Below, one piece after another: positions 13,301 to 27,300 of a DNA stretch of 64,000 nucleotides; the first letter of the stretch is position 1; the number at the start of each line of letters is the position of its first letter. Location: contig JAJTWR010000467.1 of the NCBI GenBank assembly GCA_021613335.1, positions 266,127 to 330,126 on the forward strand. The letters run 5' to 3'. Made by a program: the position numbers and the translations under genes. The notes below the pieces were generated by a model. It was not told the origin of the DNA, did no database searches, and saw only the letters and a list, made by a program, of their open reading frames with translations. This stretch comes from Whitmania pigra. Taxonomy: Eukaryota > Annelida > Clitellata > Hirudinida > Haemopidae.

Positions 13301-16300
13301 GATTATTAAGATTATTGATGCCCAGAGTAATAAAAACAAAGTGCAAATGAGAAATATTACTATGTTTTAGTATACAAAATAAAATAATTTATAAAAAAAA
13401 ACACTGCCTGTTATTCTTTTGAATGATAATAATTAACAAGAATGTTACTTGTGTAAGATATCAGAGGGCAATTGTCATTAGATGTCAGTTTTCAAAAACA
13501 TATAAATTAATGTTTAGAGGGTAGCATTAGTGATTTGCATTGGATCAAGAATTATAACAAATTCATTTGTATATTCTACTAAACTCAAAGAACCCTTTTA
13601 GTCAACACATATCAAGATATTGTTTTAATTATGGCACTTAAGTTCACACAAATGTTTGAGACATCAAAATATAACTGACCAGAATTTGGTGGTCTGATGG
13701 TGGCAGAGGCAGGTATGGTGATGGTCTGGACGGTGCCTGAGAGGCCACCCAATCCGAGGTGAGTTCCTTGGCTCGTCAAGAACCTTCCCCCATCCTGAAT
13801 AGAAAACTGCTGGAGGAGGTGCGGTCTGCAAAAGTAAATATTTTCATTTAAATATTCATAAAATCATTACTTTGTGACTAAAAAAAATTACACAATACTA
13901 AAAAGAAAAAGAATTAAAAATGGAACTCTCAAAGTAAATCATGTTCAATCTTGGCAGTTGAAGGTTAAAAGCAACTATTGTCTCACTTGTCTGCATGGAG
14001 GACAGTGGACACTGGCAGTGAACCAGGTGAGATGATGTTGTAGCTTCCCCCGATCAGCATCGCATTGGCTGACTGCAGGGGCACGAGATTGGTGGTCTGC
14101 TCAGAGGTTGCAGAAGCCCTCAATTGACCTTGTGTCGACCCTGCAACCAGATGCCCCTGCTGGGATTGTGCTTGCTGCTGTTGTTGTTGCTGGACATGGA
14201 TTTGTGCTGTGGCAGCATGGATTTGGTGGAGTTGTATCTGCTGAGAGCCAGAATTGACAATGTGCATCTGAGGAATCACCTTGGCTGCAGCGGATGGAAA
14301 ATAAATTGTAAATAAAATCCAAGTCAATGAATGCAAAGTTTACCAAACTTCATCTTATCAGAAACGAACAACAGCAAAGCACTAACCGACAGGCACCACA
14401 GTCGAGGGAATGGGCAGAGACCCTATGGTTGGCATGATGGGGATACCCCCTAAAGTTAAAGAAATTAATTCTCATCATACTATGGAGAATAATTAACCAA
14501 TCACAAGTTTAAAACTACCATCGTAGGATAATAATTAAAACAACTACGTTGGACGGTTCAATGCAACTAAAAGTCTAACAACTACGAAGCCTAAACCTGT
14601 CCTGAGGGTGGTGGTAGGTGTTAGCGACAAAGTCGAATAAGCATTGCTAGTGCCAGAGTTCAGTTTCAACTTTCTAGGCTTTGTAAGGTTCAATGGAGAC
14701 TGTGAAACTGTAAAATTCATGTCCAAAATTCAGAGCCTCACTCCTGCTTTTTGGTTAGGAAATGCAACGTTGCAACGGACAATGCAAAGTCGCGCATAAC
14801 TCCAGGGTGAAAGTAGTTAATTTGGAACTCACTGATTTTGTTGACTTGCTGCGAAGCCACTGCCGAAGTCGACGTCTTAGAAATAGAAGAAGATGCGAGT
14901 ATGACGGTCGGCTGGCGTGGTAGGGGCTGAGAGAGATTCAGGGCTTGACTTTGGCCTAGTTAAGTATTAACACAGATTCTCAAATATGAATCTATCACAA
15001 CACCTCACTGTCGATCATTGAAGAAATCTTACCAAGGACAATGCTCTTAGGAACAGCAGATGAAGAGTTGATGGTGTTTATGGAAAGATTGATGGGGGTG
15101 GCAAGAGGAGATGACAGAAGGGTTCTTGTGGCCTGCTGCTGATGGACAGCTCCGGGCACAGGGACAGGTCTCACGAGCGGTTGGACCGTGACCGATGGAG
15201 ACCTTTGCTGTGCCTCGACCAATGAAGTGGAAATGATGGTTCTCACTGGGTAATTTGTCATAGAAATTGAAGTAGAGGAAGACGATGCAGGTGCCTGAGG
15301 AACAAGCTGTGATGGCCATGGTGATCTTCAAAATCGACATGCAATTCAATTTAAGCATGCCATTGGATGCGTGAAAGTAAAGAAAATGCAAAAAAACTTT
15401 GTGGCTTTTGATGAATCCGATAACAAGTCCTCACCTTATAGAAACACCGGAGCCTTGAGGTCTCTGCACTTGCGACACAGTAGCTCTGTTTCCAGAAAGA
15501 ATGACCCTCTGTCCGGGGTTAGGCATGACGTAAGTGCTTCCGCTCACCATAGATGAGGTCGGCAGACCTAGGGTTGCCATGGCGATTGTGTGGATGGACG
15601 AAGGAGGGGAAGACGAAGTCACCTGGAACTGATGGTGCTGGCTGTGTTTGGTCAGGGGAACAACATTTGGACGAGCAGCTAGTGAAAAGTAATTACAGAA
15701 TGATGCCTACTACTCGTTATTATTTAGGTCGTGGATGTTACAAAGACATACATCTTGCCGTTGTTGGTTGGACTGGCTGAATGGTTGTCCTATTGTCAAT
15801 GACTGCCGGAGCACGGTTCCTGATCATCCGGCTTTGGAGGTTTACAGCTCCTGACATCTACAGAGAAAGATATTTTAATGAATACAATTGCTTGATATGT
15901 TTACACTTTTTAGTTAAATCCTTATGGTCATAGATTCAAAGCGTCACCTTTTCACATTAGACTAAGTGAGTACAATTATTTTGAAGTTCTCATTCATTGA
16001 TCTTCATTGAAATTATCTAACAGATCATGATTTAAGCAAATTAGTGTCCAGTGTGTCACACAAAATTTAAATATAAAGACATTGCAAAACAGAAGAGTAA
16101 GAAAACTAACCATGCCATGTTGACCAGCATCCATGTTGACTATAGAAGCACAGCTTATCAAAGAGCCAGTTTGGTTGGTAGGCAAAGTTGAGTTTACTCC
16201 AGCAGCAGACAGTGTTACCAGGCTGTTCAACAAGTTTTGTTGTTGATGTGGTTGTTGGAGAAGATGCTGGGCCTGTTGAAGTTGCTGAGTTTGCTGAAGG

Positions 16301-17044
16301 CTTCCAATGATGGCACTGGCAGCACCATTCTTATCTCCTACCACATTCCCCCCCACAATAAACCCGCTCATTCCAGCAGCCACTGAGCCTCCACCAGGAA
16401 CAAGAAGGCCTGTGTTTGGTTGGGCCATTCTTGCTTGACCTACCACCAGAAGATTTGGTGTTTGTTGACCCATGGATGGAGTCTGGACAACCTTAGCAAC
16501 AACTGGCTGTCCTGTGTGATTAATTGACACATTATGCTTTATATCTATGTGATCACAATTTTGTGGAAACAAAAGTTAAATAAACATTTAAAAAAAATCA
16601 AGGCTGTTTTTAAAGCACAAATCGAACCTTTTGAAAAAGTAATCCCAGACCTTACTGAGGTAATCATTATCTGGAAAATTTTGTGAAAGGTGTCAGCAAT
16701 CGCTCAAATGTTAAAGACAAGCTCATATAATAACTTGAGCATGCATCTGCATTTTAGTTATGATGAAGATGGAGAGTTTTCATGTTCATGTATAAGTGTT
16801 AAAATTAAATAAGACATATCTTTTTATCTAAATAAATGGATTTATGTATTAACGCAGTCATAAATACATCAAATGCTTGGCCAGCTTAGGCAATGAAAAC
16901 TCATAAATAAGTAATCCAAAAACTGCAAAACACTTCTTTTTATTCACTTACTGGCTTCGTAAGATTAGGTCCTGGCAGTTCCACCTGGGGTAATGGTCGG
17001 TTGATGAATTCAGCTTTAGAACTACTTTCTTGTCCTCCGCTCAT
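10399..17044 (-). CDS. SAP130: SAP130, Sin3A-associated protein of the histone deacetylase complex (20 exons, about 1207 aa)
   Basis: Nuclear scaffold subunit of the Sin3-HDAC corepressor. Exons (minus): 16952-17044, 16111-16536, 15752-15857, 15435-15678, 15033-15325, 14833-14955, 14597-14707, 14387-14449, 13987-14284, 13680-13825, 13127-13294, 12572-12872, 12128-12442, 11856-12019, 11687-11792, 11431-11588, 11151-11288, 10874-10977, 10694-10810, 10399-10548; total 1208 codons, phases consistent. The N-terminal RPLPQVELPG, NLQSRMIRNRAPA, the PRPPSILRKRP motif, the basic SRKKPRKQQ and the C-terminal block (GVRW..SWKPRNNHFVSYNDFKLK, then the helical SNQRCILQRISGYKLYL) track vertebrate SAP130. 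The middle is a long Gln/Ser/Thr/Val-rich low-complexity region. The exon 2 acceptor is uncertain: the better-looking CACACAG at 16512 breaks phase, while AAAG before 16536 keeps it, or a small exon is missing. Human SAP130 is about 1050 aa. Confidence 0.88.
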
Positions 17045-19120
17045 TGTTAAGCATATCAGCTAAAATTCATTTTCGGGACTTGTTAACAATCCCAGGAAAA
17101 TATCAAACTAATTAGAATTCAGACGACAAACAAGAAATTGAACAAACCTAGAGCAGGCACGACAATTTAATTGTATTTGCTCGATGGCAAGATAGATTTG
17201 TATCAGGTTTAATCTGAGATATCAAAACCAGAACGTTGTCGTTTTCAAGCAAAACTCGTAAAAAAAACCTCTGCAATTTTCAAGCTCGATGCTGATTGGC
17301 TGCCCGTGCAACGATCTTGTATTTGGTGAACCAAACTATTTTCACTATTAATGCTTTTATATTTTTATTTATAAACATTTTAATAATATTTTATTTTTAT
17401 TAATTATCTTTTATAAATTATTCTTATAATATCAACAGCTTAAACAAGTATTTCAAATTTCATTGTTTAAAACTAATTTAAAATGTTTTTTATTGAAATT
17501 ATACTTATCTAAATTGATTTTAAAATTTTTAAATTATTTTTTAATATTAATAATAACAAACTTTTATTTGAATTTTAAAAAATGTTTTAACAGCGGCTTT
17601 GATGGTGTCTGCCAAATATTTACTTTTGATGTCAAATTTAAAAAACAAATTGTGATAAATTTAGATTTTTTGCGTAACGTTTTTTCAGTGTCAAAATGTC
17701 AATTATTTTGCTATTTATTTAATATGACTGCTCCACAAAAATCGACTTAAATAGGTTCTGATGCTGCATGAAAATAAAGATACGCCGCTCATGAGACCAA
17801 TAATGGCAACATGAAACAGCTGACAAAGACAAAGGGGCGTGGTTGCGGAGAGTTTAAACTAAAGGTCGTAACCAAATGTTTCATCATCTCACAAACACCA
17901 AAAAAGTGACGTTTGAGGGATGTTTGTTTTCATGAGTCCTGTGATGTTTTTGTCTTATATGGTTTCATTAAAGGACAAGTAGTCCTAGCTATTTTGCATG
18001 AAAGTTTTATAAAATTTTAATTAACAACTGCCTATCTAATTACTTAATAAATGACTTATTTCAATCATTATGAATCAATTTTACGTTAAGCTGAAAATCA
18101 AAACCAACCAGTCAAATTCTGTTTAAAGTGAAAAAACAATAACTACAAATATTGATTTATGGATATAGACATATTCTAAGCGCTATTGTGGGACTTTTTC
18201 AACGCATGACAAGCTAAACGGAAAGTTCCTAAACAGAAAAGCGAGTCAATAAATGAGCGTTAAAGACCTGCCAAAGGGACAGGCATTGAATTAAAATCAC
18301 CTGACCTAATAAGTTCTACCAAGTGTGACACTACCTTCGCTAACTCGCGAATTTTGTATCGCGCATGAGTGATTTAATGCCGAATTGCATAAACCGAATA
18401 AACTTAATGACAGCTTTTTATGAGAATATTGACCATTCGGCAAAACTTATGAAATTGCTCATAAAATTAAATGGAAACATTAGTCCCTTTGAAAAAGCAA
18501 ATTATTCGGTAGAGAATCGCTAATTGTCGTTAATAAGAATAAATTATCTTAAATAATTCGTTTTAGTATCAGCTGTTTTTGTATCATTGCTGATCTTTAA
18601 AAAGTGGGTCGAATCGATAAAAAACACAAATCAATGTCTCTTGCGCTTTTAGAAACAGAAACTTTCGAAGTTAGAGCTAGGGTTCAAATCCTTAATCTTC
18701 TTCTTTCTAATCACATTTTATGACATAAATGTAAATTACTCGTGTTTGTAGACTAAGCTCTGTCATTCAGCAGATCGTTCCTGCAGAACGTGTTGCGGCA
18801 GTGCGGACCCAGCGCTTGCTCAACGAAATAATCTTATTTTTAATTTCTACATTTAAGTAATAAAACAACATCTATCCTTAACCGACTTTTAGTGATTCTA
18901 ACCGAAAATAACGATACTAGCTTTCAACCTTTATTCAAATTCAAATATCGTCTATTATCAGTGCTAGACAGCCATCACGCCGTATCTGGTCTATGTCAAG
19001 GAATCTATATAAGAAAGAAATGTATTGTGACCATTTATCGGCTTGGGAGTTAGTTGTTCGTAATAATACATTCTGATCAGACAAGCGCACGTTCGCTCGT
19101 AGCTGAAATTCTTTATCAAT
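17045..19120. other. 2.1-kb divergent intergenic region
   Basis: Lies between the starts of SAP130 (minus) and the acyl-CoA synthetase (plus). It should contain the SAP130 promoter and 5' UTR (about 17050-17300, the least AT-rich part) and the synthetase promoter upstream of 19121. An open frame at 17463-17750 has the composition of AT-rich noise. No RNA gene or mobile element was recognised. Confidence 0.5.
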
Positions 19121-21648
19121 ATGGTTAAGAGTGACCACCCACCTGTGCCAATCAACGCCGATTCTCTGCCCGTGTTTATACTGAAGGCCCTATCAGAATC
19201 GCCGTACGATGTCGCGATGGTTGTTTTGCATTCTATTTTATTTTTTAATATTAGGAAATAAATTTTGTCAACTAAGCGCTTGTTCGGATTAAAACCAATG
19301 AAATGTAGGAGTGATGTAAAAGTTTCAAACATGCTAACAAAGTTACTATATTTCCAAATAAACTTTTGAGTAGCAGCGGTTTATCATACAGATATTAGTT
19401 TCCTTAAACCATTATAAATTAAGGCTAGGTAGCATTCTGAAAAATTTATAACACAACTGATTAACTTTAAGTGGTGACTGAAAGATATTTTGTGATTAGT
19501 TTTGAAAGCATGACTTTGTCTTATCTGCATCCATAACTTTCAATAAGGAAGTTGAACAAGATTTGCCTTGAATTGTATTTTAGTTCTTATGAGCTTCATT
19601 AATATTTTTAAAAGATGAAGTCCTCAACTGATTTATACTGACAACAGTTTTTTCTTATAATTTTTTTTCAGGTTGATGGCAGGACAGGTGAAGAGGTGAC
19701 ATTCAATAAACTCATCCTGACAGTCAAGAAACTGGCATTGGGTCTGAGTAACCTGGGACTGGTAAAAGGGGACATTGTGGGAGTTTATGCCCACAACAGT
19801 CTCGAATTTGTTTATTCCCTCCTTGCTAGCATGCTGAATGGGGCAGTTCCTGCCCTGATCAATCCTTCCCATAAGACATGTGAGTAAAGCACTGACTGTC
19901 CTTTATTACCAAGTATTGAAACAGTTGTGTTTGCTTCAGTTCTTTTTTGCAATTAAAACTGCTTTGGTAGCAAAATATTTTTGGATATGGTATTTGAGGA
20001 ATGAGAAATGTGATAAATTAATCTATCCTTTGAAGAAAGTCTCATTTTTCATGAGAAAAGCTGTTTCTGATGGTTATTTAACTTTGCATTCAATTTTCAA
20101 GAAACAACTCCAATTTATTTATTGAATTATAATTTGAATTACGATGTTTTCAAGTTATGTAACAAGCTATTCAAAAAATTATTTACTTTAAATTTTTGTA
20201 GAGTCAAATTAGTGGTTATAAATTGTAATTATTAATTAGCAGTTATAGAAATTGGCAATCCATAATGAATGCTTTTAGTTATAATAAATATAATAGCATT
20301 ACCAACGATACATTGCATTTGTGAATGTAAAAAATTATAAGTGATTCCAAAGGTGGCGCATAAAACCTTCCAAACCAAAGAAAAATGACTGATAAAGCAG
20401 ATCCATATTATTTTTGTTTAGGCAGATGGAGCCTGTTAGTTTTAAATGTCAGAATATGATTTATTTGCACATCTTAATTGCATCCAAGCATTATATTTTT
20501 ATTTCTCTCTAATTCATTTAAGAATTATTTAAGAATGTTATTGCAGATTTAAAAACAACTTTTTTGACCAATTTGACTAAATTTGCAATTTTCAAGATGA
20601 AATGGAACACATCCTAAAGCTGACGAAAGCAAAATGGTGGGTCACAACGTCTTCTCTTTACAAGAATCTCCAATGTGTGATTGAGAAGACAAATGCTCAT
20701 GTTAAGGTGAAATGAATTTTACAATAATGATCGTTCTTGAGTTTTAGAGTCATACGTTCCTACGAATATCAAGTAATCTATTTTTTAAATAATAATACTT
20801 AAAGGAGTGTTTGTTATACAATAATCAATTTAATAGAACCTGAAGCAAAATAAACACTTAATTGTTTTTCATTCACCAGACTACTCATCTAATGTTATTC
20901 ACAATTTAAAATAAAATTGTAATTTAAATGAAAAAACTTTTAATCATCGTTTTTTTTTCAGGGCATCATTCTCTTGGATACGAAGCAGACCTATCCAAAC
21001 ACTGTGTCGCTTTCCGTCCTCACCAACCATCCTGCATCAACACCCAATCAGGTGCCTTATCCTCAGGTGAAATTGAATCCTAAAGCTGACCCAGCCTGCA
21101 TCTTGTTCAGCAGTGGTACAACTGGCTTTCCCAAGGCTGTCATGTTGTCTCATCACAACGTTGTCTGCAGCCTTTGTGTGTTCAGGTTGAAGTTTTTAAT
21201 AGTTTTCAAATTAAATTTTAAAAAAATCAGTGAATAATGTGAAGTAAGCTAAATGTATTTTAGTTGGTCTGAATATATTCATTTATTCATTCACTTATTT
21301 CCTCATTCATCTGTTAATTCATTCATTCCTTCATCATCTCAGGACTATTTACTGTTCTGGAGTGAAGAAGCAGCAACCCGTTTCTTTGATTTTCCTGCCA
21401 ATTTTCCATGCATTCGGACTGATAGGACTGCTTTTGCACAACTTGGCGGAGTGCAACAAGCTGGTCATTTTGCCGAGGTTCGTGCCTGATGAAGTTTTCG
21501 GCTGTATGGAAAAATACAAGGTGATTATTCTTGTGTCGACCATATTTAGTATGATTTATTTTTAAAGTTTATTAAGAAACAAAATTACCATCATCATCAT
21601 CATCATCATAATCATTTACGAGGATTATATTTAAGTTTGATGACTGGC

Positions 21649-21733
<85 letters not shown>

Positions 21734-23662
21734 TAATAATAATAATAATAATAATAATATTAGTAATCCACATCAGCTACAACATCCGTCTTCACATTTC
21801 ATATTTGTCTTGCTCCAATGATCAAATAAATAAAAAATATTCCCAAAGTTATAACATATGTGATTCTGCAACAACCCTCCCATCCTCTTTTATTTTATTT
21901 TTTATTTTTTTTTTGAATAGGTCACCAAAACAGGTCTCGTTCCACCGATCATGGTTTACATGTGCAAAAACAAAGACCTGAGCAAGAAATATGACCTTTC
22001 AAGCATCAAAACAATTCTTTGTGGTGCTGCTCCCCTCTCCAAAGATATTGAGAAGGAGTTCATGGAACACTACATAAAGGATGGTTTGAGCCAAGGTAAG
22101 AAGTCACGGACACTTGAATCACGGACGGATTGTGCTGAGGATCCTTACTTTGGCCGTTTGCTGTTTTTATGTGATTGTGGATGTTATCGTGATTAATATT
22201 TTTACATAATATATTTACAATGTATACTTAGAACATCAGTAATAATGTATACTTGAATGAAATGTTATCATCATTGTTCGCCATGTAGCATTGCATTGAA
22301 GAATGGTCATGAAACATTTACAGTACTTGCAATCTTTTAAATATAATTTACATTAAAAAAACATCACATGGAATGCATGTTTTTAATGCTAAATGCTTGC
22401 CGTTGTCAGGATATGGAATGACTGAATTGACTCTTGCTGTGCTTTTAAACATTCCTGGAAGGCCTCTAAAGAAGGGTTCAACAGGTCAGGTGCTTCCTAA
22501 CTGTGAAGTCATCGTAAGTGCAACCAATTGAATTCAATTGTTTACGATAATGCATTCAATCTTTGTTCAAAAATTGTCTTCCATTTCTGCATTTCAGTAG
22601 CATTTATCGTTTAAACCGTGGATTCCACTTTTATATATATATTTTTTTTGAAAATTTATTTCCATCACATTTCTCAGCATTCAAGCAGTTTCCTCTTTCT
22701 ACCTCTTTCTTCACCAGATTATGTGCCCAGAAACCAGCAAGGAACTTGGACCTCACCAAACTGGAGAAATCTGTGTTAAATCAGAACAGGTGATGCTGGG
22801 CTACCTGAATGATCCAGAAGCTACAAGACAGATGATTGATTCACAGGGCTGGCTTCATACAGGTGTGTCTCATTTACCTGCTTTGAGTAGAAGATATTCA
22901 TACATTTTTCACAATGTAATATTACTCTCACTGTTTCAAGGAGACATTGGTTACTATGATGATGATGGCTACTTCTACATAATTGGCAGAATCAAAGAAT
23001 TAATCAAATATAAAGGATTCCAGGTAGCAAACCCTTCAATCCATGATAAGCTGGCTCTAGCATCCACCATGCCCTAACTTTTAGCATTTAATGAATTAAC
23101 TACGTTTATCAATTCACATCATCACATTTGCAATGGATTAAGTGCAACATACTTTATTTGTCCATTCTAGATTTCGCTTTCCCATCTTTTAGGTTGCTCC
23201 CGCTGAAATTGAGAGACTGCTGCTGAACCACCCATCGGTCGACGAGGTGGCAGTGGTGGGAATTCCTGATCCACTTTCTGGCGAAGTACCTAAGGCTTTC
23301 ATTGTCAAAAAGGCAGGACATTCTCTATCGGCCAATGAGGTGGCTGAATACGTTGCAAGTGAGTCTAGTTTTCGAGTTCATAAAATGTTATTTCTCATGA
23401 TCCAACTGCTCCCAATATTCCACAACTTCTATATTCCTTATCCCTATCTATAAAGTAAAGAATTGGATCTAATAAAAATAACAGCCTGAATTTTGAAATA
23501 ATTCAACAGCCAAATCGTTATTACCATTCAGGCAGGTTGTCCAGCTACAAACATCTGCGAGGTGGAGTTGAGTTTCTGGAATCGATCCCAAAGACAGAAA
23601 CTGGAAAATACTTGAGGAGGAACCTTGTGGCAATGAACCTCAAGACAAAGAGCAAGTTATGA
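19121..23662 (+). CDS. Peroxisomal 4-coumarate-CoA ligase/luciferase-like acyl-CoA synthetase (11 exons, 540 aa)
   Basis: ANL-superfamily enzyme that adenylates a carboxylic acid and transfers it to CoA. Exons: 19121-19219, 19672-19879, 20597-20706, 20962-21185, 21343-21520, 21921-22095, 22410-22513, 22718-22862, 22941-23023, 23193-23358, 23532-23662; 541 codons with stop, all phases join. Seen: AMP-binding P-loop [18 protein letters not shown] (about residues 187-204); [29 protein letters not shown]; the [17 protein letters not shown] hinge; [17 protein letters not shown]; and [11 protein letters not shown] with the catalytic C-domain lysine near residue 523. The last residues are KSKL, a peroxisomal targeting signal type 1. 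Length and layout match animal 4CL-like and beetle-luciferase-like synthetases. The substrate (medium/long-chain fatty acid or aromatic acid) cannot be read from sequence, and no light-producing role is implied. Intron 5 holds the (TAA)n tract at 21649. Confidence 0.93.
21649..21762. repeat. (TAA)n microsatellite in an intron of the acyl-CoA synthetase gene
   Basis: About 110 bases of nearly pure AAT/TAA triplets with single-base interruptions, inside the intron between exons ending at 21520 and starting at 21921. Confidence 0.95.
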
Positions 23663-24351
23663 ACCTAAGTCTTGATGCCTGTGACCACAGTCCGTACACC
23701 TTCACGTTCAATTCAGTGGTTCGAGGCTTTTATTCTTTCGGCAGAGGTTCAAAGCAATTCGAAATCGAAAACGTTTTGAAAACTTTAACACAAACACGAG
23801 CGACGTTTTGTAGAACGAGATGGTTTTCATTGAAAGCAGGTGGTTAATATAAACTCGACAATAGTAGCATAACTAATTTAATGAAAGAACAATTATCAGC
23901 AACATCGCTGTTGTAAAATTCGTAGTCGGGATTAAAGACGGTTAGGATCATGAAGCAACACTAACTAGTCAATCAGCTGACCACCCCCCTATAAGCACAA
24001 TGTGGTATTGCACAAAATTAGTCAAAAATTAATCATTCTTGTTAAAGGTTTTAGTCAGACAGGCTTAATGGGTCTGGGGGGTGTATATGCATCTTGTCAA
24101 TTATAAGCAGCTTCTTGAGGGCAAAGTTCGTCCTAGGCTCTTGGGTCGCAGAGGTCAAACCTGGAGACAAATAAATAATTAACCCAGTAACACAATGGAC
24201 AATCAACAGCATATCATTTTGGTCTTCACCGTCAGCACTACATAACCATGTAATCTGACACAACAGCACACAAGATTTACAAATGATAAAATCACTGTTT
24301 AAAAATTTTTGGTTATTATAGTTATTATATAAAAAGTGATGATATGTTAAG
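23663..24351. other. Convergent 3' intergenic spacer (acyl-CoA synthetase / E-Syt)
   Basis: Holds the 3' UTRs of two facing genes. Plus-strand AATAAA is at 24170-24175. A minus-strand AATAAA (TTTATT on plus) lies near 23729-23734, so the two 3' UTRs may overlap. A possible alternative last E-Syt exon on the minus strand lies near 24060-24160, reading GLTSATQEPRTNFALKK after an acceptor TTGTCTCCAG. Confidence 0.4.
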
Positions 24352-27300
24352 TCAGTGCCCATTTAAACACATCTCCAACTCCAACCATTGAGTGACAGCC
24401 TGACTGAGATCTCCGACTTTAGAAAGGTCGATGATGACGGAACCCATGTCCGTTCTGCTCTTCGAGAACAGGCCCACGTCATTCTTGACGGCCAGATCCA
24501 GGGACCTGAAGGGTATCTCCATGTTGCCCATCACCCATTCGAAACTGTGTAGAAGGAGCATCACTACTTTTAGTTCTGACATAATTACTAATTAAAAATA
24601 AACATGGCTCATCGAATGTAATTCATTACTATTACTAATATTGTTATTATTATTTCATCGGTTTAAAGTAATTTGAAAACTAGCTGACGTTTCATCGAAG
24701 CAGGGGTTGAGGGTGTTCTTGATCATCTTCGTCCTCCTCTTGCTGTCGGCCGATCGATCGGGCAGCAGGTAGATCCGCACGTAGGGGTCGGCCAAGTTGT
24801 CCTTGTCGCATGGGATCAAGTTTCTGGAGAGAATGTGAAAGGATTAACGAGTCTCGAGGCAATTGAACGAGAAAGTTATGATGCATCTAAGGAAACAGCT
24901 TAAGTCAGAAAGGAGAAAACAGGGACAACAACAAATAGCTTTCAACAACAACAACAACAATAATAATAATAACAGCAACAACTATAGATGAACCTCAAAG
25001 TAAAATTACTGTTCAGACATTTGATGGCAACTGCTTAGTTTTAAAGCTTAAAACTTTTTTTTACTGATTTGCACCGAGTTCACTCACTTGCACTGGTGGA
25101 CCACGATGACCAGAGTCGATCGATTGTTCGAGTACCTCAGGGTCAACTGGATCTGTCCGAACTTACTGCAAGGAACGCGTAACAACTAAAATCATGCGTA
25201 AAGCGGCAAATTATTTTTAATCATTTATAAAAAATAACCAGACACACTTGTGCATGTGAGGCACTTTTTAAAATAAATCCTTGCCTGGATGGTTTCTTTG
25301 GTGCAGACAGGTCAACAACTGGCAAGGGGATAGAGGGCTTGGTCTCGGCAGGTTCATGGGTGGATTTCTGAGATGGCGAAGGTGAAGGCTGCTGGATGGC
25401 CCGGGGAGCAGGAAGAGATTCGTTCACTGATGATCTGCTAGTCTTCGTGTCTGGTGGAACAGTTTCCTTAATCTCTGCCACTGGTTCTGTTTGAGGTTGT
25501 GGGATGGCAGGTAATGGTGATGGCTGGGGTGGACGAATTGCAGATGGTGGTGGAGGCTGGGATGGTGTCTGTTGAATCACTGGTTTAGATTCTTCTGGCT
25601 CCTTGTCAGACATATCTTCATCCTAAAAAAGGAAGTCCAAAAGAGGGTAAGCATTTTGGTCTTTTAACTCCTCGATTTACGATTTATTTATCGGTAACTT
25701 GATAATTAACTCTAAAATAACAAACGACATCTGATCAAAATTATCTTCAAAGCCATAACAGTCAAACATACACACATACACATATATAAAACAAAAAAAA
25801 ATCATAAACAAACAAAACATAGCATCAAGAAAACCAACTTGAAAGAGTTCTTCCATCGCTGGTTTCCTCTCATCTCCTTGCTTCGGTTTTTCCAACTCAA
25901 GTTCTTCATCCAGGTTCACGAGACCAAAGGAGAATGGAGACTTTCCAGCATCCGAGGGACCTGTGTTGGTGGTGTGGCCGGGAGAGTCCCCGACACTAAA
26001 AGAGTGCTTGAACAGACTTCCGAGGCTGGAAGCAGCGGCACCTCCATATTCTGCCCAAGAGTCTGGGGGTATGTCTGTCTTCAGGAACTTGGAGAGGGAG
26101 GAAAAATGGCAGTGCAAAAACGATAATAATCTGATTCAATACAAATGAAAATGTTTACATTAATTAATGTAATTTATAATTAATAAAAATTATTGATGTA
26201 ATTGAGGTTTGCATCCTCAAAGCAGATACAAATTCATAAACTCATACAATATTATATCATCTCAAGAGTTAGTACACCATTTCATAAGATAGTATATCAA
26301 CCATGACTGTCAACTTATCCTAGTAAATGTTAATTACAGTTCAAAAGTATCTGGATGATCATAGTTGAAATGGATACAAAAGCTCATACTCTAAGAAAAA
26401 ATTGAAGGGTTATGGTAGATTTTCCAGTGAGTTCTGGCAGGTTGAAAGACTTAGTGAGAGTCAAGTCTTTGTTGAGCATGATCGAGTTTATGGGCACCAT
26501 GACCGTTGCCATGGACTGTTCATGGTTGCTACCCTTGTGCATCAGCTGGGTTTAAAAATATTCACCAATGAGAGCCAGCATATGGGTCGATACCATCACT
26601 ACCACCATCACCTGACGGTCGTCATCATCATCATCACCACCACAATCACCTGCACTTCAAGTTGTTGGTTTTTAGGGTCGGTGAGTGAGTAATTGAAGTT
26701 TTCAGACCACACAGGATCCGACGTTGCAGTCTTCGTCGAACTCTGCTTCATATCGCTGCCCAGTTTCAGCCTCACGAAAGGATTGCGAAGTCTGCCAGTG
26801 TTCATGCTGACCTGCAAAAAAAAAAAAGAAAAATGAATTAGTAATAGTAAAAATAATGATAATATTAATTATAGTAATAATAACATTGATCATCATCATC
26901 ATCATCGCATTCAAGCAAACCAACCGGAATATTGCTGGCAGATTCGAGGACCACGAGGAGTAGGGCATTGGCGAACGTGTCGCTGATGCCACCTGTCTGT
27001 TCCCGCTTTCGGTTTGAAAAAGATATAACGTGTCAGATGTTTAAAGTTTATAGACGACCAGAGTGCAGAAAAATTACATCAAAGAAGCCAATGGTCCTGT
27101 CATGTTTGCAAATGGTAATAATAACAACAACAGCAATGATAATAATAATATAGTTAGATTATAATAAGATATTATTATAATATATTTTAGTATAATCGTA
27201 ATATTAATGATAATTTATAATTTAATGATAATAATTTATGGTGATTAGACCATTGTCAAGCACATGTATGATGGAGGACCAAAGAAAGAAAGAACACAAA

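Noticed and set aside
17463..17750. 95-codon plus-strand frame rich in Phe/Leu/Lys/Asn
   Set aside because: AT-rich composition only; no family resemblance, splice context or Kozak signal.
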